44,975 nucleotides of DNA from Candidatus Zixiibacteriota bacterium (GTDB lineage Bacteria > Zixibacteria > MSB-5A5 > GN15 > FEB-12), in the NCBI GenBank assembly GCA_020351995.1, contig CP070674.1, positions 1,564,072 to 1,609,046 on the forward strand, given 5' to 3'. A program made the position numbers and the translations under genes. This document shows positions 35,125-42,908 of this stretch, one piece after another; the first letter of the stretch is position 1; every line of letters begins with the position of its first letter. The notes beneath the pieces were generated by a model that saw only the letters and a program-made list of their open reading frames with translations, was not told the DNA's origin and did not search any database.

Positions 35125-35859
35125 TTACCAGAGGTCGGCAGGGAAGGTAATGCTAAGTTTGGTCGTGCTGGCGGGTGCTACCGAGACATTGTACGTCGCG
35201 GTATCGTTTTCCGCTACGTAGACTATTTGCAGAGTATGGGCGCCGATAGGGACCCCCGCAAAAGTGAAGTTCCCATTGGGGCGCGGATAGACTGTGCTGG
35301 TTGTTGTCCCGCCGCTTCCGTCGGGGTACACCAGCGAGATTGTCAAGGAGGTGGTATCTTCGGTGCCGGGTACGTCGTGGTTGGCATCGACGACGAAGCC
35401 AGTGACGGTGTTGGACAGCACTGCGTCGCTGCTTCTGGCAATCAACTTATCGATATTTGACCCGGAGCCGGTGGACCTTATCAGAGTGTCCTGATACGTG
35501 TACTCGAAACCCCAGGCGTCCTTCTTGAAATCATCTTCATTGTAGCCGGTTCCCATGTAGGGGCCGTCCCATGTGGAATATCCTCCGGGGTTAGTAACCA
35601 GCGCGCCGAGGCTGTCCGGTAGTGCTCCTACATCGCCAACATATCCGAAATCGGTACGTGTGCCACTGGAATAGACATTAGGATTGCCGACTATGGCAAA
35701 GACCAGTTGCTCCATCTCCTGTTTGGTCTGTTGGTACCGGGCAGTTTCGATGGAAGTCGACATCTTCTGAGTTGCCACGGCAGCGATGATGCCGATTATG
35801 ATAATCACGATGGCGAGTTCCACCAGTGTCCAGCCTGAATTCTTGCGAAGTCTGTGCAT
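35125..35859 (-). CDS. GspG-like large pseudopilin, array member 6 (short form)
   Basis: A 244-residue prepilin-like protein. A 9-residue leader ending in Gly precedes WTLVELAIVI (Glu at +5) and the hydrophobic alpha1 helix. Residues about 60-115 repeat the core shared by all six genes (FGYVGDVGALP, LGALVTNPG, STWDGPY, KKDAWGFEYTY), which resembles the GspG signature (YPT..GL..L...W.GPYL..DPWG). A carboxypeptidase-regulatory-like beta domain follows (GFVVDANHDVPG, then NFTFAGVPIGAHTLQIVY), and the protein ends there at DLW. Start at 35859: GGGAG is 7 bases upstream and the ATG overlaps the stop of member 5 (TAATG). Last gene of the six-gene operon. Confidence 0.85.
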   Translation of the reverse strand: MHRLRKNSGWTLVELAIVIIIIGIIAAVATQKMSTSIETARYQQTKQEMEQLVFAIVGNPNVYSSGTRTDFGYVGDVGALPDSLGALVTNPGGYSTWDGPYMGTGYNEDDFKKDAWGFEYTYQDTLIRSTGSGSNIDKLIARSSDAVLSNTVTGFVVDANHDVPGTEDTTSLTISLVYPDGSGGTTTSTVYPRPNGNFTFAGVPIGAHTLQIVYVAENDTATYNVSVAPASTTKLSITFPADLW

Positions 35860-37046
35860 TACGGATCTCCCGTGCATGGGCCGGTGTTGAAGCTGAAGGT
35901 GGAGCCATCGGAGAGTTCGACGGTAATGTCAACATTGTTCATCGCAACCGCCGCCCCTCCCGTTTCCTGCGTGTCACGGAATTGCTCGACGTCGATCGTG
36001 ACGGTTTCCCCGCCGTCCGCCCACTTGACATCGTTGGGCTCCTGGAAGACCGCCCAGTCGCCGGAGGCGGCGCGGCTGGGATTGCCGTTGAAGGCCGCCT
36101 GTCCGTTCCACTGCACATTCTGATAATAGGATACCGGGCTGGTGACGTAGTCGAGTTTGATTGCTGTTACGGAGCTAGGTACACCGCAAGTGTTTCGAAT
36201 CTGAAACCGTAGCCCGTCGCAGTCGACACCGCCGATAGTCTGAGCACTACCAGCGACATATTCAAAGCATCCTAAAACCGGCGGGACCTCGGACCAGGGG
36301 CTGAAGGTCAGAAAATACTCCTGGTATAAAACCGAATTGGGCAATACTGAGACAAACCGGTGCAGGGTGTCATCAATGGGCATATATACTATCCTGATAT
36401 CATGGTTACCGATCGGTATCGAGTCGAACTCGAAGTATCCGCTGGGTTCAGGATGAGTGGATTTGGTCGCGGTCGAGCCCACACCGTTGGGGATGGTAAG
36501 CAGAATGTCGACAGTGTCGCACTCGTCACTTCCGGGCGGGGCGCCATCGCGGTCGAGAATTATCCCGGTAACCTTATTGCGGAGCAGATCATCCTCGGAG
36601 TTGGCGAGCCTCCGGACTATGTCGGATCCGGAGCCTGAAGACGTAATCTCGATCCCGCCGGTGTAAGTGTAAGCCACGCCCCAGGCATCTTCTTTGTAAT
36701 CGTCAGTGATCTGCTGAAACCTTCGGCTGACATAAGGTCCGTTCCAGGTGGTGTAACCGGATGGCTGGGTATAGAGTGAGTCCAGCCCAGCCGGTAGCGA
36801 ACCCACATCGCCCACGTAGCCGAAATCGGTCCGGACGCCGTTGTTTTCCAGCTCAGGGTTGCCGCAGATGGCCCAGGTGAGTTGTTCCATTTCCCGTTTG
36901 GTTTCCTCGACCCGACCGGTTTCGGTGACGGTTACGACCGACTTCATCGCTATGGTCACCAGGATGGCCGCAATAATTATCACCATGACGACTTCGACTA
37001 TCGTGAAGCCGCTATTATTGATCTTTCTTTTGGTTTCACTAATCAC
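35859..37046 (-). CDS. GspG-like large pseudopilin, array member 5 (long form)
   Basis: About 395 residues. The prepilin start is NNSG then FTIVEVVMVI with Glu at +5. The shared core follows (FGYVGDVGSLP, TTWNGPYV, KEDAWGVAYTY), then a beta domain (GIILDRDGAPPG, FEFDSIPIGNHDIRIVY) and the extra C-terminal domain of long members (CDGLRFQIRN, YYQNVQWNG, VELSDGSTFSFN, final Cys). No ATG is available. GTG 37046 is preferred over GTG 37055 because it gives a polar 13-residue leader and total length like its paralogues. It overlaps member 4 by 8 bases. In its core (WAICGNPEL) it is closer to members 1 and 6 than to 2-4. Confidence 0.82.
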   Translation of the reverse strand: MISETKRKINNSGFTIVEVVMVIIIAAILVTIAMKSVVTVTETGRVEETKREMEQLTWAICGNPELENNGVRTDFGYVGDVGSLPAGLDSLYTQPSGYTTWNGPYVSRRFQQITDDYKEDAWGVAYTYTGGIEITSSGSGSDIVRRLANSEDDLLRNKVTGIILDRDGAPPGSDECDTVDILLTIPNGVGSTATKSTHPEPSGYFEFDSIPIGNHDIRIVYMPIDDTLHRFVSVLPNSVLYQEYFLTFSPWSEVPPVLGCFEYVAGSAQTIGGVDCDGLRFQIRNTCGVPSSVTAIKLDYVTSPVSYYQNVQWNGQAAFNGNPSRAASGDWAVFQEPNDVKWADGGETVTIDVEQFRDTQETGGAAVAMNNVDITVELSDGSTFSFNTGPCTGDP

Positions 37047-38232
37047 AATAACCACTCATAGCTACGTCAAAGGTTGAGCCGTCAGAAAAAGTGACGGTGA
37101 ATGTCGTGGTCGACATGTCGACTTTGTTACCGGTTCCCGACTCCACGTCAATGAATGTCTCGACCTCGATCTTACTCGTACCACCGTTTGCTACGGTTTC
37201 GGTGAGCGTGAATGTTACCGTATCGCTCGATCCGTTACGCGGGGAACTGCCGGCAAATTCGTAATCACCGTCGGCGCCATAATCGAAAACCTGGTAGTAG
37301 GCAGTTGTCGAATACTCCAGAACGACCCAGTCGATTTGGATCGAAGCACCGCTATTGTTCGCGAGCCAGAAACTTACACAGTGGCAATACCCGCCGGCAC
37401 CGTAAGCCGTGTCGCTTCCCTCGACGAAAGTCAGGCCGACGCAGGCGCTCGTGTCCGGTTGTGAGAAATAGCTGGTGTCGAAATTATATCGGGCCAGCTG
37501 GTCGTCGCCGTTGCGCGGTACGACCGTGACATAGCGCGTTAAAGTATCGACCTCCGGGGTGTAGATGACATGTACCTGGTGTCGGCCAATCGGCAGCGAG
37601 GTGAGCGAAAACCAGCCGCTGTCATCGGGGTGATACGAATTGGTATCGAGGCCGCCGGTACCATCCGGGTAGATGATGACCACGTCAATATCAGCTGCGT
37701 CGTCGGGAGTCGGGAGAGAGTCATTGATATCCCTGATGAGTCCGGTGATGCTATTTAAGAGCAGATCATCGCTACTTTCGGCGAACTGCTTGACGATGCT
37801 GGAGTCAGAGCCGGTAGAAGTTATTGTAACGCCGCCGGTGTAGGTATAGTCAACTCCCCAGGCATCTTTTTTGAAATCGTTATCAGCGGTGTTGAAGGAA
37901 GGCGGAATGTACGGTCCGTGCCAGGTGGAGTAGCCGGGATTAGTGACCAGGGCGTCAAGATTGGGAGGCAAGGCGCCAATATCGCCGACATAGCCGAATT
38001 CGGAACGTTCGCCGCCGGCTACGGCCATGATCGATGGATCGCCGGCAATGGCTTTGGCCAGCATATCCATCTCGCGCTCGGTTTCCACCTGCCGGGCGTC
38101 TTTCAAAAGAGCACTCATCGATTGCAGAACCAGCGAAGCGAGGATACCAACAGCCACGATTATGATGGCCACCTCTATGAGGCTGATACCTTTTTCGCCC
38201 TTCGCTCTGTTGACAATGCGCTCGATGTTCAT
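37039..38232 (-). CDS. GspG-like large pseudopilin, array member 4 (long form)
   Basis: A 397-residue prepilin-like protein. The 15-residue leader ends EKG, then ISLIEVAIII with Glu at +5. Core: FGYVGDIGALPPNLDALV, STWHGPYIPP, KKDAWGVDYTY. Beta domain: GLIRDINDSLP, WFSLTSLPIGRHQVHVIY. C-terminal domain: FVEGSDTAY, CHCVSFWLANNSG, TAYYQVFDY, FTVTFSDGSTFDV and a final Cys. GGGAG lies about 9 bases before ATG 38232. It is 24 bases after member 3. Members 2, 3 and 4 share AIAGDPS in the alpha1-core junction and are the closest to each other. Expected to be processed by prepilin peptidase and built into a pseudopilus-like fibre or tip. Confidence 0.85.
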   Translation of the reverse strand: MNIERIVNRAKGEKGISLIEVAIIIVAVGILASLVLQSMSALLKDARQVETEREMDMLAKAIAGDPSIMAVAGGERSEFGYVGDIGALPPNLDALVTNPGYSTWHGPYIPPSFNTADNDFKKDAWGVDYTYTGGVTITSTGSDSSIVKQFAESSDDLLLNSITGLIRDINDSLPTPDDAADIDVVIIYPDGTGGLDTNSYHPDDSGWFSLTSLPIGRHQVHVIYTPEVDTLTRYVTVVPRNGDDQLARYNFDTSYFSQPDTSACVGLTFVEGSDTAYGAGGYCHCVSFWLANNSGASIQIDWVVLEYSTTAYYQVFDYGADGDYEFAGSSPRNGSSDTVTFTLTETVANGGTSKIEVETFIDVESGTGNKVDMSTTTFTVTFSDGSTFDVAMSGYCD

Positions 38233-38256
38233 ATCAGACTTCTCCCGCGGTTACGG

Positions 38257-39438
38257 CTATGGACAACTCGGTGTCGTAAACTCGATTATTGAACCATCCG
38301 AAAATTCGATGGTAAAATCCCTGCTACCCATATTCACTGAGCTTGCCGATCCCGTTGACTTGTTCTTAAATGCTTCGATTACGATGGTAAGGGTGTCACC
38401 ATCAACGACAGTCTGGTCATCTATATCGGCCAATTCACCGGAACCGTTTCTCGTTGAACCGGCAATAAACACGACGGTACCTCCCCAGCGGATGGTCTGG
38501 TAATAAGCGGTGGAACCGGACCACGTCGCGGTCATACTCTCCACGAGTACGTCCTCGCCGGTGTTGTTGGCGAGATCGAAGGTCACATCCTCACATTCAG
38601 GTCCGTCGGCCACGGCGGTACCTTCAACGAGGGTCAGCATGCTGTCGCTACCGCCGCCGGAGGTATCCTCGGTGGAAAACCAGGCCGAGGCGAAATTGAA
38701 ACGCATATACTCATCACTGCTGTGACGCGGCAGGACGACTACGCAACGGCTCAGAGTATCCACCTCCGGCGTATAGATTGCTTCTATGTAGTGACGGCCG
38801 ATGGGAATAGAATCGAGGGAAAATTCGCCGGCGGAGTCCGGGTGGTACACTTTGGTTGTTACGCTTCCGGCGCCGTCGGGGATGGTTATCTCGACATCGA
38901 TAGAATCGTCGAAAACCGGACCGGGTACCGAGTCGTTGACATCACGGATTAGTCCGCTGACGGTGTTGTAAAGGATGTCGAGCGAATCAATGCTGCCGCG
39001 ATGTCGCATCGGTGAACCGGAACCGTGGGATTCGATGTCGAGCCCTCCATTGTAAGTGTATTCCACACCCCACTCATCGGTCTTAAAGCCGTTTATGAGT
39101 TCCGGAGGAATGTAGGGTCCTTTCCAGGTTGAATAACTGCCGGGGTTTTCTACGAGAGCATCGAGGTCGGGCGGAAAGGCTCCGATATCGCCCACATAGC
39201 CAAAATCGGCGCGCACTCCACCCGCTACCGTCATCAGCGACGGGTCTCCGGCTATGGCCTTTATTATGGCTTCCATTTCGTGCTCCGTTTTCCTCTTTCT
39301 GGCATTTTCAATGCCAGGTGTCATAGATTGCATCGCCACGGCCATCACGATAGCGATTATCACGACCAGCATTGTTATTTCAACAAGGCTGATCCCGCGG
39401 TCATTTCTAATGTCGCGCCGCTCGCCACGCGTTCTCAT
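38257..39438 (-). CDS. GspG-like large pseudopilin, array member 3 (long form)
   Basis: A 393-residue prepilin-like protein: 15-residue basic leader ending NDRG, then ISLVEITMLVV with Glu at +5. Core: FGYVGDIGAFPPDLDALVEN, STWKGPYIPP, KTDEWGVEYTYN. Beta domain: GLIRDVNDSVPG, FSLDSIPIGRHYIEAIY. C-terminal domain: LVEGTAV, CEDVTFDLANNTG, STAYYQTIRWGG, FTIEFSDGSIIEF and a penultimate Cys. The core lysine in KKDAWG is KTDEWG here. GGGG is about 7 bases before the ATG. It lies between members 2 and 4 with gaps of 44 and 24 bases, clearly in one operon. Confidence 0.85.
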   Translation of the reverse strand: MRTRGERRDIRNDRGISLVEITMLVVIIAIVMAVAMQSMTPGIENARKRKTEHEMEAIIKAIAGDPSLMTVAGGVRADFGYVGDIGAFPPDLDALVENPGSYSTWKGPYIPPELINGFKTDEWGVEYTYNGGLDIESHGSGSPMRHRGSIDSLDILYNTVSGLIRDVNDSVPGPVFDDSIDVEITIPDGAGSVTTKVYHPDSAGEFSLDSIPIGRHYIEAIYTPEVDTLSRCVVVLPRHSSDEYMRFNFASAWFSTEDTSGGGSDSMLTLVEGTAVADGPECEDVTFDLANNTGEDVLVESMTATWSGSTAYYQTIRWGGTVVFIAGSTRNGSGELADIDDQTVVDGDTLTIVIEAFKNKSTGSASSVNMGSRDFTIEFSDGSIIEFTTPSCP

Positions 39439-39482
39439 ACCTAGCCCCCTGCGGTTTGATCAAATAAGTCGTCCTAGCCATG

Positions 39483-40667
39483 TTAGTTACATTCCCCCAT
39501 GGTTACATCGAACGTTGAGCCGTCGGAAAACAGCACTGTGAATGTCGTCCCGGACATGTCAGGTTTGCTTCCGTTGCCCGTCGGCGTACTGCGGAACAAC
39601 TTCACCTCAACCGGAACGGTCCAACCGTAAATTATCGTCTGCGGATTATCGAAGACGGCGGTGTCGCCGCTGCCGTTGCGAGGTGTGGAGTTGTTCCAGA
39701 CCCTGGCCCCTGCCCACCAGACTTCCTGATAGTAAGCGGTCGGGCTGGGCCAGGTTAGTTCGATGCTTGTTACTTCGACATCCTCCCCCGTGTTATTCCT
39801 GATCTCAAAGCTAATGTTGTTGCAGTCCGTCCCTGAGCCGAATACCGAGTGTGAGCCTTCAACCAGAGTCAACATGCTATCACCGCCAAGATCGGCCGAA
39901 AAGTAATTCTGGGCGAAATTGAAGCGGAGCACATCATCGGTCTTGTTGCGCGGTATTATCTGGGAGTACCGGATAAGCGTATCCAGTTCCGGCAGAAAAA
40001 TTGCCCTCATAAGGTGTTTGCCAACCGGGAGTGAGTCGATGGTGAATTCTCCCGACGAATCGGGCTGATAGACTTTCGTCTGCAGACTGCCCAGGCCATC
40101 GGGAACGACAATCTCAATCCGCGCCGAATCCATCCATGCCGACCCCGGGAGGGAATCGGCGGCATCGCGCACCTCGCCTATCAGTGTGTTATCAAGATAG
40201 TCTGAGGTACGGCTGTTGCTGCCTCTCCGGATGGTACTTCCCGAACCGTGCGACACTATCTCCAGAACACCGTTATAGGTGTAGGTTTTCCCCCAGGCGT
40301 CGGTTTTGAAGTCGTTCCCGTCGTTGGCGAATCCGGGCGGCAGGTAAGGTCCGTCCCAGGTGGAGTACCCTCCGGGGTTTTCCACCAGCGCGCCCAGATC
40401 GGGCGGGAAAGCCCCCACGTCACCCACGTACCCGAAATCGGAACGCGCTCCACCGGCGACGGACATTTGTGACGGATCCCCGGCGATGGCTATCTGTAGC
40501 ATTCTCATCTCGCGTTCGGTTTCTCTTTCGCGACTCTGCTTCAAGCTGTGTGTCATCGACTGCATAACTGCCGCGGCCAGAATGGCGATACCGACCATGA
40601 TAATGATCACCTCAACCAGACTGATGCCGCGCTCTTGTTTTCTTCTACCTATCTTTTTCTGACTCAT
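39483..40667 (-). CDS. GspG-like large pseudopilin, array member 2 (long form)
   Basis: About 394 residues. A strongly basic leader (KKIGRRKQERG) precedes ISLVEVIIIMV with Glu at +5. Core: FGYVGDVGAFPPDLGALVEN, STWDGPYLPP, KTDAWGKTYTYN, the member closest in wording to GspG. Beta domain: GEVRDAADSLPG, FTIDSLPVGKHLMRAIF. C-terminal domain: LVEGSHSVF, CNNISFEIRNNTG, TAYYQEVWWAG, FTVLFSDGSTFDV and a near-terminal Cys. ATG 40667 is preferred to GTG 40670; AGGTG lies just before it. It is 67 bases after member 1. Confidence 0.85.
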   Translation of the reverse strand: MSQKKIGRRKQERGISLVEVIIIMVGIAILAAAVMQSMTHSLKQSRERETEREMRMLQIAIAGDPSQMSVAGGARSDFGYVGDVGAFPPDLGALVENPGGYSTWDGPYLPPGFANDGNDFKTDAWGKTYTYNGVLEIVSHGSGSTIRRGSNSRTSDYLDNTLIGEVRDAADSLPGSAWMDSARIEIVVPDGLGSLQTKVYQPDSSGEFTIDSLPVGKHLMRAIFLPELDTLIRYSQIIPRNKTDDVLRFNFAQNYFSADLGGDSMLTLVEGSHSVFGSGTDCNNISFEIRNNTGEDVEVTSIELTWPSPTAYYQEVWWAGARVWNNSTPRNGSGDTAVFDNPQTIIYGWTVPVEVKLFRSTPTGNGSKPDMSGTTFTVLFSDGSTFDVTMGECN

Positions 40668-40734
40668 CACCTGATCAGGTGTCCAGCCCCGAAGTCAGTC
40701 ATGTTGTTAGCCCCGCTGCCCCCACCAAATCCTC

Positions 40735-41496
40735 CTACCAATAATTCTGTGAAAAACTAATTTCCGTGTAAAACGAGTCCTTCGGATACACGACCACCTT
40801 GCGAAAAAGAGTATCATAGGTGGGATCATCCTCCCAGATAACCAGCAATTGGTGATGCCCCACCGGGACCGATTCAAAGCTGGCCAGTCCATTACCGGCC
40901 GGACTGCTGGAAGCAGTTGTGTCGGACCCGGCCCCATTGGGATATGTCAATTCAAGCGTCACCGACCCGGCGCTGCCGCCGGGTGGAGTGTTATTGACAT
41001 CGGTAATCAGCGCCTGCACCACGTTCGACAGGAGATCACTGGTTGAGTAGCATACTTCCCGGGCAATCGAGGTTCCGCCCCCGGTGGATATTATACTGTC
41101 TCCGGTATACGTGTACTCCACCCCCCAGGCGTCGTACTTGAACTCGGACTCGGCTCCGCCGCTTGAAGCATAGAAATCATCGCGGATGTATGGCCCATCC
41201 CAGTTAGCGTAACTGCCCGGGTTGGTAACCAGGTTATCCAGGCTGGCCGGAAGCGCCCCGACATCTCCGACATAACCGAAATCCGTTCGGACACCACCGG
41301 AGATCAGATTGGGGTTACCGCAAATGGCCCAGGCGAGCTGATCCATCTCTTGCCTGGTTTCCTCAACCCGCGAGACTTCGACGGTCCCCCGCATCGAGCG
41401 CATCGAAACGGCGGCCACGATACCGATAATGATTATCACGGCTAGAAGCTCAAAAAGCGAGTAGCCGTGGGCTCTTTGGAAACTCCGAATGCTCAT
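40735..41496 (-). CDS. GspG-like large pseudopilin, array member 1 (short form)
   Basis: A 253-residue prepilin-like protein and the first gene of the array. The 11-residue leader ends in HG, then YSLFELLAVII with Glu at +5. Core: FGYVGDVGALPASLDNLVTN, NWDGPYI, KYDAWGVEYTY. Beta domain: ALITDVNNTPPGG, LASFESVPVGHHQLLVIW. It ends at SQNYW, the point where the long members continue into their C-terminal domain, so short forms bracket the four long forms. No clear ribosome-binding site precedes ATG 41496; a candidate promoter and an inverted repeat lie just upstream. Confidence 0.85.
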   Translation of the reverse strand: MSIRSFQRAHGYSLFELLAVIIIIGIVAAVSMRSMRGTVEVSRVEETRQEMDQLAWAICGNPNLISGGVRTDFGYVGDVGALPASLDNLVTNPGSYANWDGPYIRDDFYASSGGAESEFKYDAWGVEYTYTGDSIISTGGGTSIAREVCYSTSDLLSNVVQALITDVNNTPPGGSAGSVTLELTYPNGAGSDTTASSSPAGNGLASFESVPVGHHQLLVIWEDDPTYDTLFRKVVVYPKDSFYTEISFSQNYW

Positions 41497-41497
41497 T

Positions 41498-41522
41498 TTG
41501 CACAGAAAACCCTATTCTGCAA
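41498..41522. repeat. Imperfect inverted repeat just upstream of the pseudopilin array
   Basis: TTGCACAGAA (41498-41507) faces TTCTGCAA (41515-41522); the arms pair except for a two-base bulge. The site begins 2 bases upstream of the first array ATG and covers the predicted transcription start, a typical place for a repressor operator or an RNA hairpin that masks translation. Either use is inference. Confidence 0.35.
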
Positions 41523-41523
41523 G

Positions 41524-41552
41524 AGTATCGGCAGTTTATGAAACTCTCTTAA
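41524..41552 (-). promoter_or_regulatory. Candidate sigma70-type promoter of the pseudopilin array
   Basis: Read on the minus strand: TTAAGA (41552-41547), a 17-base spacer and GATACT (41529-41524), giving a start near 41517 and a 20-base leader. Both boxes match only partly. No sigma54-type element with GG and GC 10 bases apart was found here, unlike at the pilin genes. The array could also be read through from the ferredoxin gene 185 bases upstream. Confidence 0.35.
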
Positions 41553-41681
41553 TATTAGTGATTTAGCTCAAAATCGGGGTGTTCCGCGACCTGAACCGCC
41601 GGGGGTCAAACCGGGTAAGTGCGGCTGCGATAATTGATTGGGTTGACGACCCGCCAGAAGAGGTGCTGGGAGAGCCTTTTT

Positions 41682-41996
41682 CTAAATATCGTCTTCGAAA
41701 AGGGGGGCTTTTTCGGGGATACGGACAAGCAGGTCCGAGGTTACCCTGCACTGGCAGGCCAGACGGGAATTAGCCTGCAGATTCTCGACCTCGTCGAGCA
41801 TATCCTCTTCATCCTCGGACATCTCGTTGAGGGTATCGTAACCTTCTTCGATGTAAACGTGGCAGGTGGAGCAGGCACAGTTGCCGCCGCAGTTGTGGTC
41901 GATCTTCACGTTGTTATCCAGCGCGGCGTCGAGCAGAATCTTTCCCTCCGGGACTTCAACTTCCGCCCCCGAAGGCAAGAATTTTATCTTAGGCAT
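41682..41996 (-). CDS. fdx: [2Fe-2S] ferredoxin, ISC type
   Basis: A 104-residue adrenodoxin/ISC-type ferredoxin. Cluster ligands: Cys36, Cys42 and Cys45 (CGGNCACSTC, C-x5-C-x2-C) and Cys81 in SRLACQCRV. The block HVYIEEG and the acidic EDEEDMLDEV helix are typical. It carries electrons for Fe-S assembly or other redox enzymes. ATG 41996 begins the usual family N-terminus (MPKIKFLPSG); the longer frame opens with an unsupported GTG. It is third in the order iscA-type carrier, DUF2480 protein, ferredoxin. Confidence 0.9.
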   Translation of the reverse strand: MPKIKFLPSGAEVEVPEGKILLDAALDNNVKIDHNCGGNCACSTCHVYIEEGYDTLNEMSEDEEDMLDEVENLQANSRLACQCRVTSDLLVRIPEKAPLFEDDI

Positions 41997-42063
41997 CGGG
42001 TTTCCATCTTGAGTCTGTCTTTGGTCGATAAGATAGACGCCGGCGTGGGATTTTTCAAGTTTA

Positions 42064-42315
42064 TTACTCACTCTTATACACCGCTACGTTATCGTGTTCG
42101 TTGCCATAGTAAATGGACCGTGCATGCGGGATGAGTTTCGCGGTCAGGTGCATCAACGCCCACGGTGGTAGAAAGGTAGAGGAACACCCGCGCACAAGGA
42201 CCCGCTTGCCCTTAAAAGGGCTCCAATCCCGGCGCTCAACACTGCGCAAAAAGAACTCCTGTCTGAAGACGTTATTTTCCAGGAACTCTGATGGATCGAC
42301 TATCTCGAAAGCCAT
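42064..42315 (-). CDS. DUF2480-family protein (short form)
   Basis: An 83-residue protein whose C-terminal two thirds match DUF2480 proteins known mainly from Bacteroidetes: RRDWSPFKGKRVLV, a conserved Cys-Ser in RGCSSTFLPPWALMHLTAKL, and a final YYGNEHDNVAVYK. The family is usually about 150-170 residues, so this one lacks much of the N-terminal part. Function unknown. Its placing between an IscA-type carrier (gap 3 bases) and a ferredoxin supports a link to Fe-S metabolism. No enzymatic motif is obvious apart from the conserved cysteine. Confidence 0.7.
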   Translation of the reverse strand: MAFEIVDPSEFLENNVFRQEFFLRSVERRDWSPFKGKRVLVRGCSSTFLPPWALMHLTAKLIPHARSIYYGNEHDNVAVYKSE

Positions 42316-42318
42316 GCG

Positions 42319-42678
42319 TTAACAGGTGAAAGAACTTCCGCAGCCGCAGGAGCGGCGGGCGTTGGGGTTGCTGAAATGAAATCCGCCGCCGAGCATACCG
42401 CCCTTGTAGTCGACAACCGATCCGGTCAGGTAGGGCAAGGCTCGCCCGTCGATAACGACTTTCAGGCCGTTGTAATCAAACTGCCGGTCGTGTTCGCCCG
42501 GGTTGTTATCGAAAGCCATTACGTATGACATTCCGGAGCAACCCCCGGCCGCAACTCCGATTCGCAGAAAGAGATTGGGATTCGATTCCTGCTGGAGTAA
42601 GCGCTTGATTTCGGATATGGCCGTATCGGTAATAGTAACGGCGGGATCTTTATGGGAAGAAATTGAGTTGTCCGACAT
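42319..42678 (-). CDS. IscA/HesB-type iron-sulfur cluster carrier (ErpA-like)
   Basis: A 119-residue A-type carrier that accepts Fe-S clusters and hands them to target enzymes. The three conserved cysteines are Cys47 (GGCSGMSYVM), Cys111 and Cys113 (SCGCGSSF); the chain ends one residue after a Phe-Thr pair with an extra Cys119. GGTGAG lies about 7 bases before ATG 42678. It leads a minus-strand trio with DUF2480 and ferredoxin and is divergent from an Rrf2 regulator with cysteines, which probably controls it. Assignment as IscA, SufA or ErpA is not possible from sequence alone. Confidence 0.9.
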   Translation of the reverse strand: MSDNSISSHKDPAVTITDTAISEIKRLLQQESNPNLFLRIGVAAGGCSGMSYVMAFDNNPGEHDRQFDYNGLKVVIDGRALPYLTGSVVDYKGGMLGGGFHFSNPNARRSCGCGSSFTC

Positions 42679-42863
42679 ATTTTTTTCTCACCGGGTTGAA
42701 ATTTCAAGGTGTAACATTCGTGTTTATTAACACCTTTGGCTGCTTGTTGTTCCTGCGGTGGGAGAATTTTTGCCGATCGCTTCTTTGTCTACCGGGCACA
42801 TATCGGGTATGGTGGGTACCGCCTTCGTACTGATCTGGTGAATCGAGAAAAAAGTGCCTATTT

Positions 42864-42891
42864 TGTCAATTTTTTTATGGACTATGTCAAT
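42864..42891. promoter_or_regulatory. Direct repeat TGTCAAT with 21-base period in the iscA/rrf2 divergent region
   Basis: TGTCAAT occurs at 42864-42870 and 42885-42891, each followed by a T-rich run, so the copies are two helical turns apart. On the minus strand each contains TTGACA, so they could be -35 boxes for leftward transcription, although no good -10 box was found at the right spacing. The alternative is a tandem operator for the adjacent Rrf2 protein. The remaining part of 42679-42863 shows nothing else. Confidence 0.4.
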
Positions 42892-42908
42892 CTTTTTTCG
42901 TATATACA

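Noticed and set aside
41510-41545. Possible sigma54 element before the pseudopilin array (TTGCA on the minus strand)
   Set aside because: The -24 half would be GC instead of GG at the required 10-base spacing, so the essential dinucleotide is absent.
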